Assembly (NCBI RefSeq): GCF_004521965.1
Contig: NZ_SDGK01000028.1
Location: 1-36,486 of the forward strand
Length of the DNA: 36,486 nt
From: Weissella cibaria
GTDB taxonomy: Bacteria; Bacillota; Bacilli; Lactobacillales; Lactobacillaceae
Direction of reading: 5' to 3'
Position 1 is the first letter of the stretch; the number at the start of each line of letters is the position of its first letter. This document shows, piece by piece, positions 8,681 to 17,433 of this stretch. The notes under the pieces are model-generated. The model was not told the DNA's origin, made no database searches, and saw only the letters and a program-made list of their open reading frames with translations. A program made the translations under genes and the position numbers.

Positions 8681-9847
8681 ATGGCACAAATTGGAATTGA
8701 TAAGATGAGCTTCTTCTCACCGCATCAATATATTGATATGACTGAGTTGGCAAACGCTCGTAATGAGGAACCTGGTAAATACTTGATTGGGATTGGTCAG
8801 ACGCAGCAAGCGGTGGTGCCACCAACGCAAGACGTTGTGACGATGGCTGTTAATGCGGCAGATCAAATTTTGACCCCTGCTGAGCGTGAAGAAATTGACA
8901 CTATTATTTTTGCGACTGAATCAGGCATTGATAACTCAAAGTCGGCCGCGGTTTATGCACAACGGTTGTTGGGGTTGAGCCCATACGTCCGTACAATTGA
9001 AATGAAGCAAGCGTGCTATGCCGGTACTTACGGTTTGATGCAAGCACGGGATTACGTTGCCTTGCACCCGGGCGCTAAGGTACTGGTCATGGCGTCAGAT
9101 ATCGCCCGTTATGGTCTCCGTACCCCGGGTGAAGTTACACAAGGGGCTGGTGCGGTTGCCATGTTGGTGACTGAGAATCCGCGCCTTTTAACGATTAATC
9201 GGGACAACCAATTTATGTCGCGTGATGTGATGGATTTCTGGCGCCCAGTTTATGCCGAAGAAGCGTTGGTTGATGGTAAGTATTCAGCCGAAGTTTATCG
9301 TGAATTCTTCCGTGACTTGTGGGCTCGTTATAAGGACAAGACTGGTTTAGCTATTGATGACTTCAAGGCATTTGCATTCCACTTGCCATTTACTAAGATG
9401 GGGTTGAAGGCCTTACGTGATATCTTGCCTGAAGCAGACGAAGCGAAACAAGCATTGTTGTTGACGGAGTTTGAAGCCAGCCGAGTTTACAACAAACGCA
9501 TTGGAAACTTATATACGGGTTCGGTTTACTTAAGCTTGTATTCACTGTTAGAAAATTCAACGACCTTAACGGCTGGTGATCGTTTGGGAATTTTTTCTTA
9601 TGGTTCAGGTGCAGAAGGTGAGTTTTATTCAGTTGAATTACAACCTAACTTCCGCGATGGTCTAGTGACCGGTCAAATAGATCACTTGTTTGATTCACGT
9701 GAGTACATGACGATTCCGGATTATGAGGAAAACTTCATGGCCGGGTTACACGGTGCAGCTGATCGCGAATTTGATATCACTAAGGATCCAGCCAAGTTTG
9801 TGTTGGCTGGCTTGAAGCATCAACAACGCGTGTATTTAGCACACTAA
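8681..9847 (+). CDS. mvaS: Hydroxymethylglutaryl-CoA synthase
   Basis: This enzyme condenses acetyl-CoA with acetoacetyl-CoA to HMG-CoA, the entry to the mevalonate route to isoprenoids used by lactic acid bacteria. The 388 residues match bacterial MvaS. The catalytic triad is visible: Glu80 in IIFATESGIDNSKSAA, Cys112 in IEMKQACYAGTYGL and His234 in FAFHLPFTKM. The expected GSGAEGEFYS loop is near the C-terminus. Translation starts 3 bases after coaBC, with AAAGGA inside the coaBC stop region as ribosome binding site. Other mevalonate genes are not in the window. Confidence 0.97.
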   Translation: MAQIGIDKMSFFSPHQYIDMTELANARNEEPGKYLIGIGQTQQAVVPPTQDVVTMAVNAADQILTPAEREEIDTIIFATESGIDNSKSAAVYAQRLLGLSPYVRTIEMKQACYAGTYGLMQARDYVALHPGAKVLVMASDIARYGLRTPGEVTQGAGAVAMLVTENPRLLTINRDNQFMSRDVMDFWRPVYAEEALVDGKYSAEVYREFFRDLWARYKDKTGLAIDDFKAFAFHLPFTKMGLKALRDILPEADEAKQALLLTEFEASRVYNKRIGNLYTGSVYLSLYSLLENSTTLTAGDRLGIFSYGSGAEGEFYSVELQPNFRDGLVTGQIDHLFDSREYMTIPDYEENFMAGLHGAADREFDITKDPAKFVLAGLKHQQRVYLAH

Positions 9848-9933
9848 TAACGCGAAAAAATCAATAATTGTGCGAGGGTTCATCAAACGCACTGGGTACA
9901 CTAATCGCAAACGACTAGTCAGGGGGAGTGCCT

Positions 9934-10173
9934 ATGCAGCGACATGAACTACAGATTGGTGATATAGCCCATTGTGATGCTTCAGCAGCGATTGACTGTC
10001 CGTTTATCGGCAAAGTGATTCGCTGTGACACAAACGATTATGAAATGGAAGTCCTATTTATTCCGGAATTGACTCGTGAAAATGTCGCATTACTTCATAC
10101 ACAACAACGGGTCGCCAAGACGGCTTTGCAACCGTTCATGAATAAGCGAGATTTACCATCAATGAAAGGTTGA
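9934..10173 (+). CDS. Small conserved-looking protein, possibly DUF2187-like
   Basis: This 79-residue protein starts MQRHELQIGDIAHCDASAA. The ATG at 9934 is chosen because AGGGGGA lies 6 bases before it; the in-frame GTG at 9928 abuts that site. The pattern IGDI ... CPFIGKVI ... NDYEMEVLF ... RVAKTALQPF is beta-rich and resembles the small KOW/SH3-like DUF2187 proteins of Firmicutes, which begin IGD and end with a 'K-x-L-x-P' type strand. The similarity is by eye only. No signal peptide or membrane segment is present. It stands alone between mvaS and the deoxyribosyltransferase-like gene. Function unknown. Confidence 0.65.
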   Translation: MQRHELQIGDIAHCDASAAIDCPFIGKVIRCDTNDYEMEVLFIPELTRENVALLHTQQRVAKTALQPFMNKRDLPSMKG

Positions 10174-10244
10174 TTGTTCGGTATTTGTCGGTTAAACTAA
10201 CTGGGTAACACAAAAAAATCTGTAATTAGTTAAGAGGGAAAATT

Positions 10245-10685
10245 ATGAAACGCGTTTACTTAGCCGGGCCATTTTTTGATGATGACCAAATTGATCGTAT
10301 TGAACGGATGGAAAAAGCACTTGCAGCCAATCCAACGGTTTCCGAATTCTTCAGTCCACGAACTGAACAACACGATGAATTTGAATTTGGTTCAAAGGAA
10401 TGGGCAAAAGCAATTTACAAGGGCGACAAGGATCATCTTGATCCAGCCGAAGTTGTCATTGCGGTAATCGACTACGAGGGTGAACACGTTGATCCAGGAA
10501 CTGCCTGGGAGATTGGTTACTCAGAAGCAGCCAAGAAGCCTGTGATTTTGGTGAAAGAGAAGGAGGGAGGCATCAACTTAATGATGTCAGTTCCTGCTCA
10601 CGCTGTTATTACAGACGTTGCAGAAGTTGCAACGTACGACTTTGATGCCTTGCCAGCGAACGAATGGGAAGGTAAGAGTTTCTAA
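10245..10685 (+). CDS. Nucleoside 2-deoxyribosyltransferase family protein
   Basis: This 146-residue Rossmann-like protein starts KRVYLAGPFFDDDQIDRIERM, the usual opening of nucleoside 2-deoxyribosyltransferases. These enzymes exchange the base of 2'-deoxyribonucleosides in purine and pyrimidine salvage. DHLDPAEVVIAVID supplies the acidic residues. DPGTAWEIGYSEA carries the likely catalytic glutamate (Glu89) in the family G-x-x-x-E-x-G-Y context, and INLMMS is the C-terminal substrate-loop motif. The length is slightly below that of the Lactobacillus enzymes (about 157-167). The ribosome binding site is AGAGGGA. It is followed by a terminator, so it is probably a single-gene unit or co-transcribed with the small upstream gene. 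Confidence 0.9.
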   Translation: MKRVYLAGPFFDDDQIDRIERMEKALAANPTVSEFFSPRTEQHDEFEFGSKEWAKAIYKGDKDHLDPAEVVIAVIDYEGEHVDPGTAWEIGYSEAAKKPVILVKEKEGGINLMMSVPAHAVITDVAEVATYDFDALPANEWEGKSF

Positions 10686-10710
10686 TTTGGTTAAGCCTAC
10701 CAGTGGTTAG

Positions 10711-10744
10711 CGGCACTCACAGCAAAGTGGGAGCCGTTTTTTTC
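10711..10744 (+). terminator. Terminator after the deoxyribosyltransferase-like gene
   Basis: A 10-base stem CGGCACTCAC / GTGGGAGCCG, with one A-A mismatch and one wobble pair, is followed by seven Ts. Confidence 0.75.
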
Positions 10745-10820
10745 TTGCATTGGCCATTGAACTGATTAACGCTGTGCTAAACTAAACAGATACGAAACAG
10801 AACTTGAGAGGGTATTGTTC

Positions 10821-11711
10821 ATGCGAAAAATTGGCCGGTTGTTGTTGGCGTGGCTCGTGAAATTTTGGATTCCACTCGCCATTACTATGGGGATGCTTGG
10901 TGTCGCAGTCGCAGTTACCACAGTAATGCTATACAAACAACAAATTACAGTACAAATCCCGAATATTACAATTCGAGAAAAGAAAGGAGTTGCCGGTACG
11001 CCGATATCAGTGTTGAAGCAAGGCGAACATTTACAAATTTTAGCCAAGGATGATGGTTGGTATGAGGTGCGCCGTGAAGATGAGTCGACCGGTTGGGTAG
11101 CTGGCTGGCTATTAGAGCGTAATGAGCCTTTAGATAAGATTACGCCGTTATCAGAATCGACAATTGTTTTGGATCCTGGTCATGGTGGGTCGGATTCCGG
11201 TGCAATCTCAAATACTGGCAAATTTGAGAAGACCTATACTCTCCAATTGGCACGGCGGGTGGCTAAGACGATACGTCAATCGGGGGCGCGGGTGATTATG
11301 ACGCGTGATTCGGACAAAATCGTGTATCTGTCAAAAATTCCGCAAGTGGTTGAAAAGAACCATGCTGATTTGTTTATTTCATTCCACTTCGATTCATCCC
11401 CAGAAGCGAACGAAGCGAGCGGCTACACGACGTATTATTACCACAAAACAAATGGTTCTAAGCAACTTGCGACAGCCTTGAATAAAGCCATGGCGCCGAC
11501 TATGCCACTCACTAATAAGGGTGTTGCCTTTGGTGATTTCTTGGTTATTCGAGATAATACGGTGCCTGCGGTATTGCTTGAAAATGGGTACATTAACTCA
11601 GATACGGACTTCAAACAGATTAAGTCCGTGAAAACACAGGAAAAAATTGCCAAGGCAATTCTAATCGGTCTGGAAAATTATCTTGATCAACGGGCGAAAA
11701 ATGCCCAGTAA
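10821..11711 (+). CDS. SH3-domain N-acetylmuramoyl-L-alanine amidase
   Basis: This 296-residue cell-wall hydrolase cuts the bond between MurNAc and L-alanine in peptidoglycan. One N-terminal transmembrane or uncleaved signal segment spans about residues 15-40. A bacterial SH3 domain (about 45-100: IREKKGVAGTPISVLKQGE, GWYEVRR, GWVAGWLL) probably binds the wall. An Amidase_3 domain follows (about 112-292). The zinc site is readable: His in VLDPGHGGSDSGA, Glu in KFEKTYTLQL, His in LFISFHFDSS, and the catalytic Glu in VPAVLLENGYI. The ATG at 10821 is 8 bases after GAGAGGG; the in-frame TTG at 10815 is too close to it. The gene precedes the hisS T-box and has no clear terminator of its own before that promoter. 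Confidence 0.92.
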   Translation: MRKIGRLLLAWLVKFWIPLAITMGMLGVAVAVTTVMLYKQQITVQIPNITIREKKGVAGTPISVLKQGEHLQILAKDDGWYEVRREDESTGWVAGWLLERNEPLDKITPLSESTIVLDPGHGGSDSGAISNTGKFEKTYTLQLARRVAKTIRQSGARVIMTRDSDKIVYLSKIPQVVEKNHADLFISFHFDSSPEANEASGYTTYYYHKTNGSKQLATALNKAMAPTMPLTNKGVAFGDFLVIRDNTVPAVLLENGYINSDTDFKQIKSVKTQEKIAKAILIGLENYLDQRAKNAQ

Positions 11712-11712
11712 C

Positions 11713-11741
11713 TTGACGTTGACTACTTTCTATAAGATAAT
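11713..11741 (+). promoter_or_regulatory. Promoter of the hisS-aspS T-box leader
   Basis: TTGACG (11713-11718) and GATAAT (11736-11741) are 17 bases apart. The start would be near 11748, just upstream of T-box stem I. The promoter begins directly after the amidase stop codon. Confidence 0.75.
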
Positions 11742-11747
11742 GTCTTT

Positions 11748-11966
11748 CATAGATAGAACCGATGAGAAAGCAAACTTATTTTAGACATGTTTAGCGAGCA
11801 GGGTTTGGTGAGAGCCTGTCATTGTTAGGATAAGGGGACACTTTTTAGGTCGCAGCAATGCGCGTGTTGCCACGTTACGGCATGAGACCAAATTCAAGGT
11901 GGTACCGCGCTTAAAAGGCGCCCTTGACGATACGAGCGTATCGTCGAGGGCGCCTTTTCCGTTTTT
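11748..11966 (+). promoter_or_regulatory. T-box leader controlling hisS-aspS, overlapping Asp/His specifier
   Basis: T-box leaders sense uncharged tRNA and let transcription continue when charging is low. The T-box sequence AAGGTGGTACCGCG is at 11896-11909. The distal loop holds GGTG within a CAGG/CCTG stem (about 11800-11818). In the 3' side of stem I, a CTTAT/ATAAG helix closes a specifier loop containing GACAC. GAC (Asp, 11837-11839) is followed by A, and CAC (His, 11839-11841) overlaps it by one base. Aligning with the glycine T-box here (AAGG-GGC-AC against AAGGG-GAC-AC) puts GAC in the usual position. The downstream genes encode both the His and the Asp synthetase. The stem I folding is by eye. 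Confidence 0.9.
11913..11966 (+). terminator. T-box terminator of the hisS-aspS leader
   Basis: A nearly perfect 22-base stem (11913-11934 with 11937-11958, core AAGGCGCCCTTGACGATACG) contains one wobble pair and is followed by CCGTTTTT. It competes with the antiterminator formed by the T-box sequence. Confidence 0.92.
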
Positions 11967-11998
11967 GCACCATCGGATTAATTGAGAGGAATTACGAT

Positions 11999-13309
11999 AT
12001 GGCTAAGCAATCATTCCAAAAGCCAAAGGGAACATCAGATTTGTTGCCCGGTGAATCATTTAAGTGGCACTACGTTGAAGAAACAGCGCGTGTGTTGTTT
12101 GGTGACTACCAATATTCAGAAGTACGGACACCAATTTTTGAAAGTTTTGATGTCTTTGCACGTTCGGCTGGCGATACATCTGACGTGGTGACGAAGGAAA
12201 TGTATGATTTCCACGACAAGGGTGATCGTCACGTTGCCTTGCGTCCGGAAGGAACCGCGGGTGTTGTGCGGGCATTTGTTGAAAATAAATTATTTGGACC
12301 TGAGCATCAAAAGCCATACAAGATGTTTTATATCGGACCAATGTTCCGTTATGAACGGCCACAGGCAGGGCGCATGCGTCAATTCCACCAGATTGGGGTG
12401 GAAGCATTGGGGTCAGACTCACCAGCACTAGATGCTGAAGTGATTGCAATGGCCGTTGATTTCTTCCAAACGTTGGGTGTGACGAACTTGAAGGTTAAGA
12501 TTAACTCATTGGGTGATAAGGAGTCTCGTGAGAACTATCGCCAAGCGTTGATTAATTTCTTAACGCCTCATTTTGATGAGCTTTCAACTGATTCACAAAC
12601 GCGTTTGGAGAAGAACCCATTGCGTGTACTGGATTCTAAAGATGCCAAAGATCAAGCGATTGTTGCGGATGCACCATCGATTTTGGATTATTTGACAGAA
12701 TCAGCGCAAGCCCATTGGGACAAGGTGCAAACATACCTTGAGGCAATGGGAATTGACTATGAAGTGGATGCCAACGTGGTTCGTGGGTTGGATTATTACA
12801 ATCACACGATCTTCGAAGTGATGACACAATCTGAAGCGCTGGGTCGTGGTTGGACAACGATTACCGGAGGTGGTCGCTATAACGGTTTGGTCGAAGAATT
12901 CGGCGGACCAGAGATGCCGGGGGTTGGCTTCGGAATCGGTTTGGAACGTTTGATGTTGCTGCTTGAATCAGATGGGGCAACGTTGCCTGAACAAGCACCG
13001 CTTGATGTGTACGTTGCCAACACCGGCGACGGGACTGATGTGGTTGCCATGCAAATGGTACAAGCGGTTCGTTCATTTGGCTACAGTGCTGAGCGCGACT
13101 ACCAAGATCGTAAGTTAAAGGGGCAATTCAAGTCAGCTGATCGACTTGGTGCCCGCTTTATGATTACGATTGGTGAGCGCGAGTTGGCTGAACAATCAGC
13201 TAACTTGAAGAACATGACGAGTGGTAAGGAAATTATGGTGAAGTTGGCCGAACTATACACCGGGCTGCCAGAATTTATTGAAGACGAAGAAGTTACAGAA
13301 GAGGATTAA
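11999..13309 (+). CDS. hisS: Histidyl-tRNA synthetase
   Basis: This class II synthetase of 436 residues charges tRNA-His. Motifs are all present: [12 protein letters not shown] at the N-terminus, [12 protein letters not shown] before motif 2 ([20 protein letters not shown]), the histidine-binding [14 protein letters not shown], and motif 3 [11 protein letters not shown]. The C-terminal anticodon-binding domain starts near [12 protein letters not shown]. The ATG at 11999 has a GAGAGGA ribosome binding site; the reading frame is open further upstream but that lies inside the terminator hairpin. aspS follows after 5 bases, so both are made from one T-box controlled message. Confidence 0.98.
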   Translation: MAKQSFQKPKGTSDLLPGESFKWHYVEETARVLFGDYQYSEVRTPIFESFDVFARSAGDTSDVVTKEMYDFHDKGDRHVALRPEGTAGVVRAFVENKLFGPEHQKPYKMFYIGPMFRYERPQAGRMRQFHQIGVEALGSDSPALDAEVIAMAVDFFQTLGVTNLKVKINSLGDKESRENYRQALINFLTPHFDELSTDSQTRLEKNPLRVLDSKDAKDQAIVADAPSILDYLTESAQAHWDKVQTYLEAMGIDYEVDANVVRGLDYYNHTIFEVMTQSEALGRGWTTITGGGRYNGLVEEFGGPEMPGVGFGIGLERLMLLLESDGATLPEQAPLDVYVANTGDGTDVVAMQMVQAVRSFGYSAERDYQDRKLKGQFKSADRLGARFMITIGERELAEQSANLKNMTSGKEIMVKLAELYTGLPEFIEDEEVTEED

Positions 13310-13314
13310 GAGAT

Positions 13315-15120
13315 ATGAAGCGTACAAACTATGCAGGCTTGATTGATGAAGCCTACCTTGACCAAACTGTCACGTTACAAGGATGGGTGCAGAAGCGCCG
13401 CGATTTGGGTGGGTTGATTTTCGTTGATTTGCGTGACCGCGAAGGAATCGTACAATTGGCATTTTCAGAAGAAATTAACGCTGAAGCATTGGCGGTTGCC
13501 GAAAAGATGCGTTCAGAGTTTGTGATTGAAATTGAAGGAGTAGTTCGTTCACGTGCAGAAGGTGCCGTTAATGATCACTTGAAGTCAGGTAAAATTGAAG
13601 TCCAAGTGGCTAAGGCAACTATTTTGTCTGAAGCGAAGACAACGCCTTTCTACATTGAAGATGACATCAATGTTTCTGACGAATTGCGTTTGAAGTATCG
13701 TTACTTGGATTTGCGTCGTCCTGAGATGCAAAAGAACTTGCGTATCCGCTCCAAGATTACGGCGGCCACGCATGAATTCTTGGATGCCAATGGCTTTATC
13801 GATATTGAAACGCCCTATTTGGCTAAGTCAACGCCAGAAGGTGCGCGTGATTATTTGGTACCTTCACGTGTCTACCCTGGTTCATTCTATGCTTTGCCAC
13901 AATCACCACAATTGTTTAAGCAATTGTTGATGGGTGCAGGCTTCGACCGTTACTACCAAGTTGCTCGTGCCTTCCGTGATGAGGACTTGCGTGGTGACCG
14001 TCAACCAGAATTTACCCAACTTGACGTTGAAATGTCATTTATGACGCAAGACGAAATCATGGCTTTGGTTAACGAGTGGGTTGCTGCAATCATGAAGGAG
14101 ACGGTTGATGTCGAGTTGAACACGATCGAAATTCCAGTATTGGACTATGCTGACGCCATAGCTCGTTTCGGAACTGACAAGCCTGATATGCGTTTCGGGA
14201 TGGAATTGCAAGATTTGTCAGACTTGATGGCTGACTCAGAATTTGGTGTCTTTGCAAATGCGGTCAAGAACGGCGGTCAAGTTAAGGCAATCGTCGTGCC
14301 TGGTGGGGCCGATAACTACTCACGTAAGGATATCGACAAGATGGCCCAATACATCGAACGTTTCGGTGCGAAGGGATTGGCGTGGTTGAAGATTACTGAC
14401 GAAGGCATTACGGGACCAATCGCAAAGTTCTTGACGGCCAAGGGTGATGCGTTGTTAGCACAAACTGAAGCAAAGGTCGGCGATTTGATTTTGTTCGCTG
14501 CAGATTCAGCAAACATTGTTTCAGCAACATTGGATGCTTTGCGTCGCATGACTGCTAAGGAAATGGACTTGATCGATGACACCAAGTGGGCCTTTGCATG
14601 GGTTGTTAACTGGCCATTGTTTGAGTACCAAGCTGAAGAAGATCGCTGGATTGCAGCTCACCACCCATTCACAATGCCAAATGAAGAAGATTTGCCATTG
14701 TTGGAGACGACAGATGGTGCGCACCAAGCACACGCACAATCATACGATCTAGTTTTGAATGGTTACGAATTGGGGTCTGGTTCAATTCGTATTCACCGTA
14801 TGGATATTCAAGAAAAGATGTTGTCAGCCCTTGGCTTTACCAAGGAAGCTGCCCACGATGCCTTTGGCTTCTTGCTTGAAGGAATGGAGTATGGCTTCCC
14901 ACCAATGGGTGGTATTGCATTGGGACTTGACCGTCTTGCCATGTTATTGGCTGGTCGTGACAACATTCGCGAAGTCATTGCATTCCCTAAGAACTCAAAG
15001 GCCACTGAGCCAATGACTGAGGCACCAACACCGGTTGCACAAGCCCAAATCGTCGATGATCTTGGTTTGACGGCACCTGTTTACGCAGATATTGAAGCGC
15101 CTAACATGTCTGAAGAATAA
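13315..15120 (+). CDS. aspS: Aspartyl-tRNA synthetase
   Basis: This class II synthetase of 601 residues is the bacterial type with a GAD insertion domain. It has an N-terminal OB-fold anticodon-binding domain (about 1-110, [24 protein letters not shown]). Motif 2 is [20 protein letters not shown], and motif 3 is [16 protein letters not shown] followed by [28 protein letters not shown] is typical of the family. It starts 5 bases after hisS. No tRNA-Asn amidation genes are visible in the window, so whether the enzyme is discriminating cannot be judged from context. Confidence 0.98.
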   Translation: MKRTNYAGLIDEAYLDQTVTLQGWVQKRRDLGGLIFVDLRDREGIVQLAFSEEINAEALAVAEKMRSEFVIEIEGVVRSRAEGAVNDHLKSGKIEVQVAKATILSEAKTTPFYIEDDINVSDELRLKYRYLDLRRPEMQKNLRIRSKITAATHEFLDANGFIDIETPYLAKSTPEGARDYLVPSRVYPGSFYALPQSPQLFKQLLMGAGFDRYYQVARAFRDEDLRGDRQPEFTQLDVEMSFMTQDEIMALVNEWVAAIMKETVDVELNTIEIPVLDYADAIARFGTDKPDMRFGMELQDLSDLMADSEFGVFANAVKNGGQVKAIVVPGGADNYSRKDIDKMAQYIERFGAKGLAWLKITDEGITGPIAKFLTAKGDALLAQTEAKVGDLILFAADSANIVSATLDALRRMTAKEMDLIDDTKWAFAWVVNWPLFEYQAEEDRWIAAHHPFTMPNEEDLPLLETTDGAHQAHAQSYDLVLNGYELGSGSIRIHRMDIQEKMLSALGFTKEAAHDAFGFLLEGMEYGFPPMGGIALGLDRLAMLLAGRDNIREVIAFPKNSKATEPMTEAPTPVAQAQIVDDLGLTAPVYADIEAPNMSEE

Positions 15121-15132
15121 TGACGACCCAAA

Positions 15133-15166
15133 ACGCTCGGAACTTTTCGTTCTGGGTGTTTTTTTG
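15133..15166 (+). terminator. Terminator of hisS-aspS
   Basis: An 11-base stem ACGCTCGGAAC / GTTCTGGGTGT with several wobble pairs and a TTTTC loop is followed by seven Ts. Confidence 0.82.
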
Positions 15167-15223
15167 TTTCAAAAATGGAATATAAAAAAATCAGACTTTC
15201 ATATTTTATTCACAAAATGAAAC

Positions 15224-15258
15224 TATACTTTAATAAGTGGTGAGGAGGTTAGCCTCAC
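15224..15258 (+). promoter_or_regulatory. Putative -10 box and 5' leader hairpin of the small LPXTG pseudogene
   Basis: TATACT at 15224-15229 would start transcription near 15236, but no good -35 is seen. Right after that comes a GTGAGG/CCTCAC hairpin (15240-15258). Such hairpins at a message 5' end often stabilise mRNA. TTGGAGG at 15275-15281 precedes the ATG at 15290. Confidence 0.45.
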
Positions 15259-15289
15259 GAAACAGAGACAAATTTTGGAGGTGTTTATT

Positions 15290-16034
15290 ATGTTTAAATG
15301 GCGACATTTAATCGCTTTAGCGAGGTTACGATAGGTCTGCTTCTGGCAGGTGGCATCACCGTATTTTACAACAAGTCAGACAGAGACGCATACACAACCA
15401 CTGTGGGTGAATGGTAAACAAGCGGTTGAGGTAATCTGGCATACGCCTTTGTTTATCAATGAAGACGTTGGTAAGTTGGATATGGGAGACGCCGCGTTGC
15501 GATCAGAAGTCGTTTCGAAATCTAACTTTCCGCATAATGGTGGGGTAGCAGGCAAGTCTGATTGGCATCCCGGTACAATTACTGGGCCAATTCATGAAAC
15601 GTATGATGGCTATGTGTTATTTAAGTCGTCACGTGGCCTAGCGACGGCATCAACCATGATGTTGTATGTGCGTTTTGTTCAGGGAGCAACTTCCGCGTAT
15701 AACATGCAATTTGCAGTGCTGTTTGTTAACATTACAAATGCAAATCAAACGGAATCTTGGTATTCTAACTCAAGTTTGTGGGTCGAAACAACCGGCAACA
15801 CAAACTGATGATAAGACAAAAACAGCTCAGCCTGGTGACAGCGTCCCTGTGGCTGATGAAACGAATCAGCCCCTGACTGATGAAATGCCGACAGCAACTG
15901 TGACCGATGCGTTGTCGGGTCAGGCAGCAACCTTACTTGAGACCGGTATGAAGCGTCAGCCGATTTTGACAGTCGTTGGGTTAGGTATGTTGATTTCGCT
16001 ATCAGGAATGGTTTTGTTTAAGAAAATACGGTAA
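15290..16034 (+). pseudogene. Broken small LPXTG-type surface protein
   Basis: TTGGAGG and ATG 15290 start MFKWRHLIALA, the beginning of a signal peptide. The hydrophobic core EVTIGLLLAGGITV is in another frame, and the mature region returns to the first (TTSQTETHTQPLWVNGKQAVEVIWHTPLF), which needs two opposite frameshifts between about 15320 and 15370. An about 140-residue domain follows (YDGYVLFKSSRGL, MLYVRFVQG, FAVLFVNITNANQTESW) that I cannot assign. A third frame change near 15785-15800 joins it to a polar linker and the end LLETGMKRQP, a hydrophobic stretch and FKKIR. LLETG is a degenerate LPXTG signal. The frame breaks and the weak sorting signal both argue for a dead gene. Confidence 0.75.
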
Positions 16035-16046
16035 ATTAGACGGAAC

Positions 16047-16075
16047 TTATGGACCAATTGGTTCATAATTTTTTT
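16047..16075 (+). terminator. Terminator after the small LPXTG pseudogene
   Basis: A 9-base stem TTATGGACC / GGTTCATAA (one wobble) with an AATT loop is followed by seven Ts. Confidence 0.82.
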
Positions 16076-16091
16076 GTTTATCCGGCGCAGA

Positions 16092-16120
16092 TTTACAATT
16101 AAGTGATAAAATCATAAAGT
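16092..16120 (+). promoter_or_regulatory. Putative promoter of the YitT-family gene
   Basis: TTTACA (16092-16097) and TAAAGT (16115-16120) are 17 bases apart, 23 bases before the start codon. GAAAGAAGCGAGA between them and the ATG holds only a weak ribosome binding site. Confidence 0.45.
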
Positions 16121-16142
16121 ACAAATCGAAAGAAGCGAGAAA

Positions 16143-17024
16143 ATGGACCAAATAGAACAGTATTTTAATCGTCATCAGTATTCAAGTCGGATTGGTAGTG
16201 CAATGGTATATGCCGTTGCGTCAGCCGTAGCCCTTAATTTTTTCTGGACGCCCGGTCATATTTATTCATCCGGATTTACAGGGCTAGCCCAGTTATTAAA
16301 TACCCTCTTAGAACGATTCGTCGGTTGGAAGGTGCCCGTTGGTGTGTTGTTATTGATGATTAATGTGCCATTGATGATTACGGCTTATCGTAAAATTGGG
16401 AAGCGCTTTGCAATGTTTACGGCTGCCGCTCTGGTTTTGGCGGCTGTCGCGATGCGCTTGGTGAGTCAGCCTGAACAATTGTGGACGCAAGACCCACTTG
16501 TAATGGCAATCTTTGGTGGGGCCGTTAATGGTTTTGGAACTGGCTTGGCTTTGCGCAATGGCTTATCAACCGGTGGACTAGATATCATTGGTATTTTGGT
16601 TCGTCGCAAAACTGGTATGAAGATGGGCGCGGTCAATTTGACCTTTAACTTCTTTATTCTATTGGCGTCAGGTTTCTTATTTGGTCCGCAATATGCATTG
16701 TATACAGGAATCGGCTTAGTTGTTAACGCGCGCGTTATTGATTTGGTCTACACACGCCAGCAAAAAATGCAAGTTATGATTGTGACGGAAAAGCCTGATT
16801 TGGTGATTGAAGCGATTCAACGAGATATTCGCCGCGGAATCACCATTGTGCACCATGCCGAAGGTGGGTATAACCACCATCATAAGGAAGTGTTGTTTAC
16901 GGTTATTTCGATGTATGAGCAATATGACCTACGCGATGCAATTTATGATGTCGACCCACAGGCTTGGGCATCATTGTGGCGCATCGACCGCACGTTTGGC
17001 CGTTTTTATGAGCCAAAATTGTAA
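16143..17024 (+). CDS. YitT family membrane protein (DUF161 + DUF2179)
   Basis: This 293-residue protein has five or six hydrophobic helices in residues about 15-205 (AVASAVALNFFWTPGHIYSSG, GVLLLMINVPLMI, TAAALVLAAVAM). The duplicated DUF161 signature GNGLSTGGLDIIGILVRRKTG (visible here as LRNGLSTGGLDIIG) is present. A cytosolic C-terminal DUF2179 domain (about 215-285) contains EGGYNHHHKEVLFTVISMYE. Members of this family are widespread in Firmicutes; transport has been proposed but not settled. The gene has its own promoter and lies between a terminator and the rpsU promoter, so it is a single-gene unit. Confidence 0.92.
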   Translation: MDQIEQYFNRHQYSSRIGSAMVYAVASAVALNFFWTPGHIYSSGFTGLAQLLNTLLERFVGWKVPVGVLLLMINVPLMITAYRKIGKRFAMFTAAALVLAAVAMRLVSQPEQLWTQDPLVMAIFGGAVNGFGTGLALRNGLSTGGLDIIGILVRRKTGMKMGAVNLTFNFFILLASGFLFGPQYALYTGIGLVVNARVIDLVYTRQQKMQVMIVTEKPDLVIEAIQRDIRRGITIVHHAEGGYNHHHKEVLFTVISMYEQYDLRDAIYDVDPQAWASLWRIDRTFGRFYEPKL

Positions 17025-17059
17025 ACAGTTGGTTAAAAAGTCTAATTAGCGACAAAGCG

Positions 17060-17087
17060 TTGACAACAGCGCCTATTCTGGTACACT
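17060..17087 (+). promoter_or_regulatory. Strong promoter of rpsU
   Basis: A perfect TTGACA (17060-17065), a 16-base spacer and an extended -10 TGG-TACACT (-10 at 17082-17087). The leader to the rpsU start is about 63 bases. Confidence 0.88.
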
Positions 17088-17156
17088 ATTAAAGAACAAA
17101 AGTGTGCGACATATATAAAAGTTGGAAACTTCACACGGGAAGGGAGGGTAAACATT

Positions 17157-17342
17157 ATGGCAAAGACTGTTGTTCGTAAGAATGAGTCTCTTGATGATGC
17201 TCTCCGTCGCTTCAAGCGTGGTGTATCAAAGGATGGTACCTTGCAAGAGTACCGTAAGCGTGAGTTCTACATCAAGCCATCAGTACAACGTAAGTTGAAG
17301 GCTGAGGCCGCTCGTAAGCGCAAGAACAAGAAGAGCCGTTAA
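17157..17342 (+). CDS. rpsU: 30S ribosomal protein S21
   Basis: This 61-residue basic protein begins [20 protein letters not shown] and ends in a Lys/Arg-rich helix ([13 protein letters not shown]), the standard S21 form. S21 binds the small subunit platform near the anti-Shine-Dalgarno of 16S rRNA. The ribosome binding site is GGAAGGGAGG. It is first in the canonical rpsU-yqeY-phoH-ybeY-dgkA-era-recO order and is followed by its own terminator. Confidence 0.98.
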   Translation: MAKTVVRKNESLDDALRRFKRGVSKDGTLQEYRKREFYIKPSVQRKLKAEAARKRKNKKSR

Positions 17343-17353
17343 TTCGACTCTTG

Positions 17354-17386
17354 CCGGGCTACCTTATTGGTGGTCCGGTTTTGTTT
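17354..17386 (+). terminator. Terminator of rpsU
   Basis: A 10-base stem CCGGGCTACC / GGTGGTCCGG (two wobble pairs) with loop TTATT is followed by TTTTGTTTT. A -10-like TATAAT begins immediately after (17387). Confidence 0.8.
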
Positions 17387-17392
17387 TATAAT
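17364..17392 (+). promoter_or_regulatory. Putative promoter of yqeY overlapping the rpsU terminator
   Basis: A perfect TATAAT (17387-17392) lies 17 bases after a weak TTATTG (17364-17369), which sits in the terminator loop. The yqeY start is 41 bases downstream. If real, terminator and promoter share sequence. Confidence 0.4.
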
Positions 17393-17433
17393 CATAAAAT
17401 AAGTAAAACAACATTATTTGGAGGATAACAATC

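Noticed and set aside
9928-9933. GTG start six bases before the chosen ATG of the 79-residue protein
   Set aside because: It directly touches the AGGGGGA ribosome binding site, while ATG 9934 has normal spacing.
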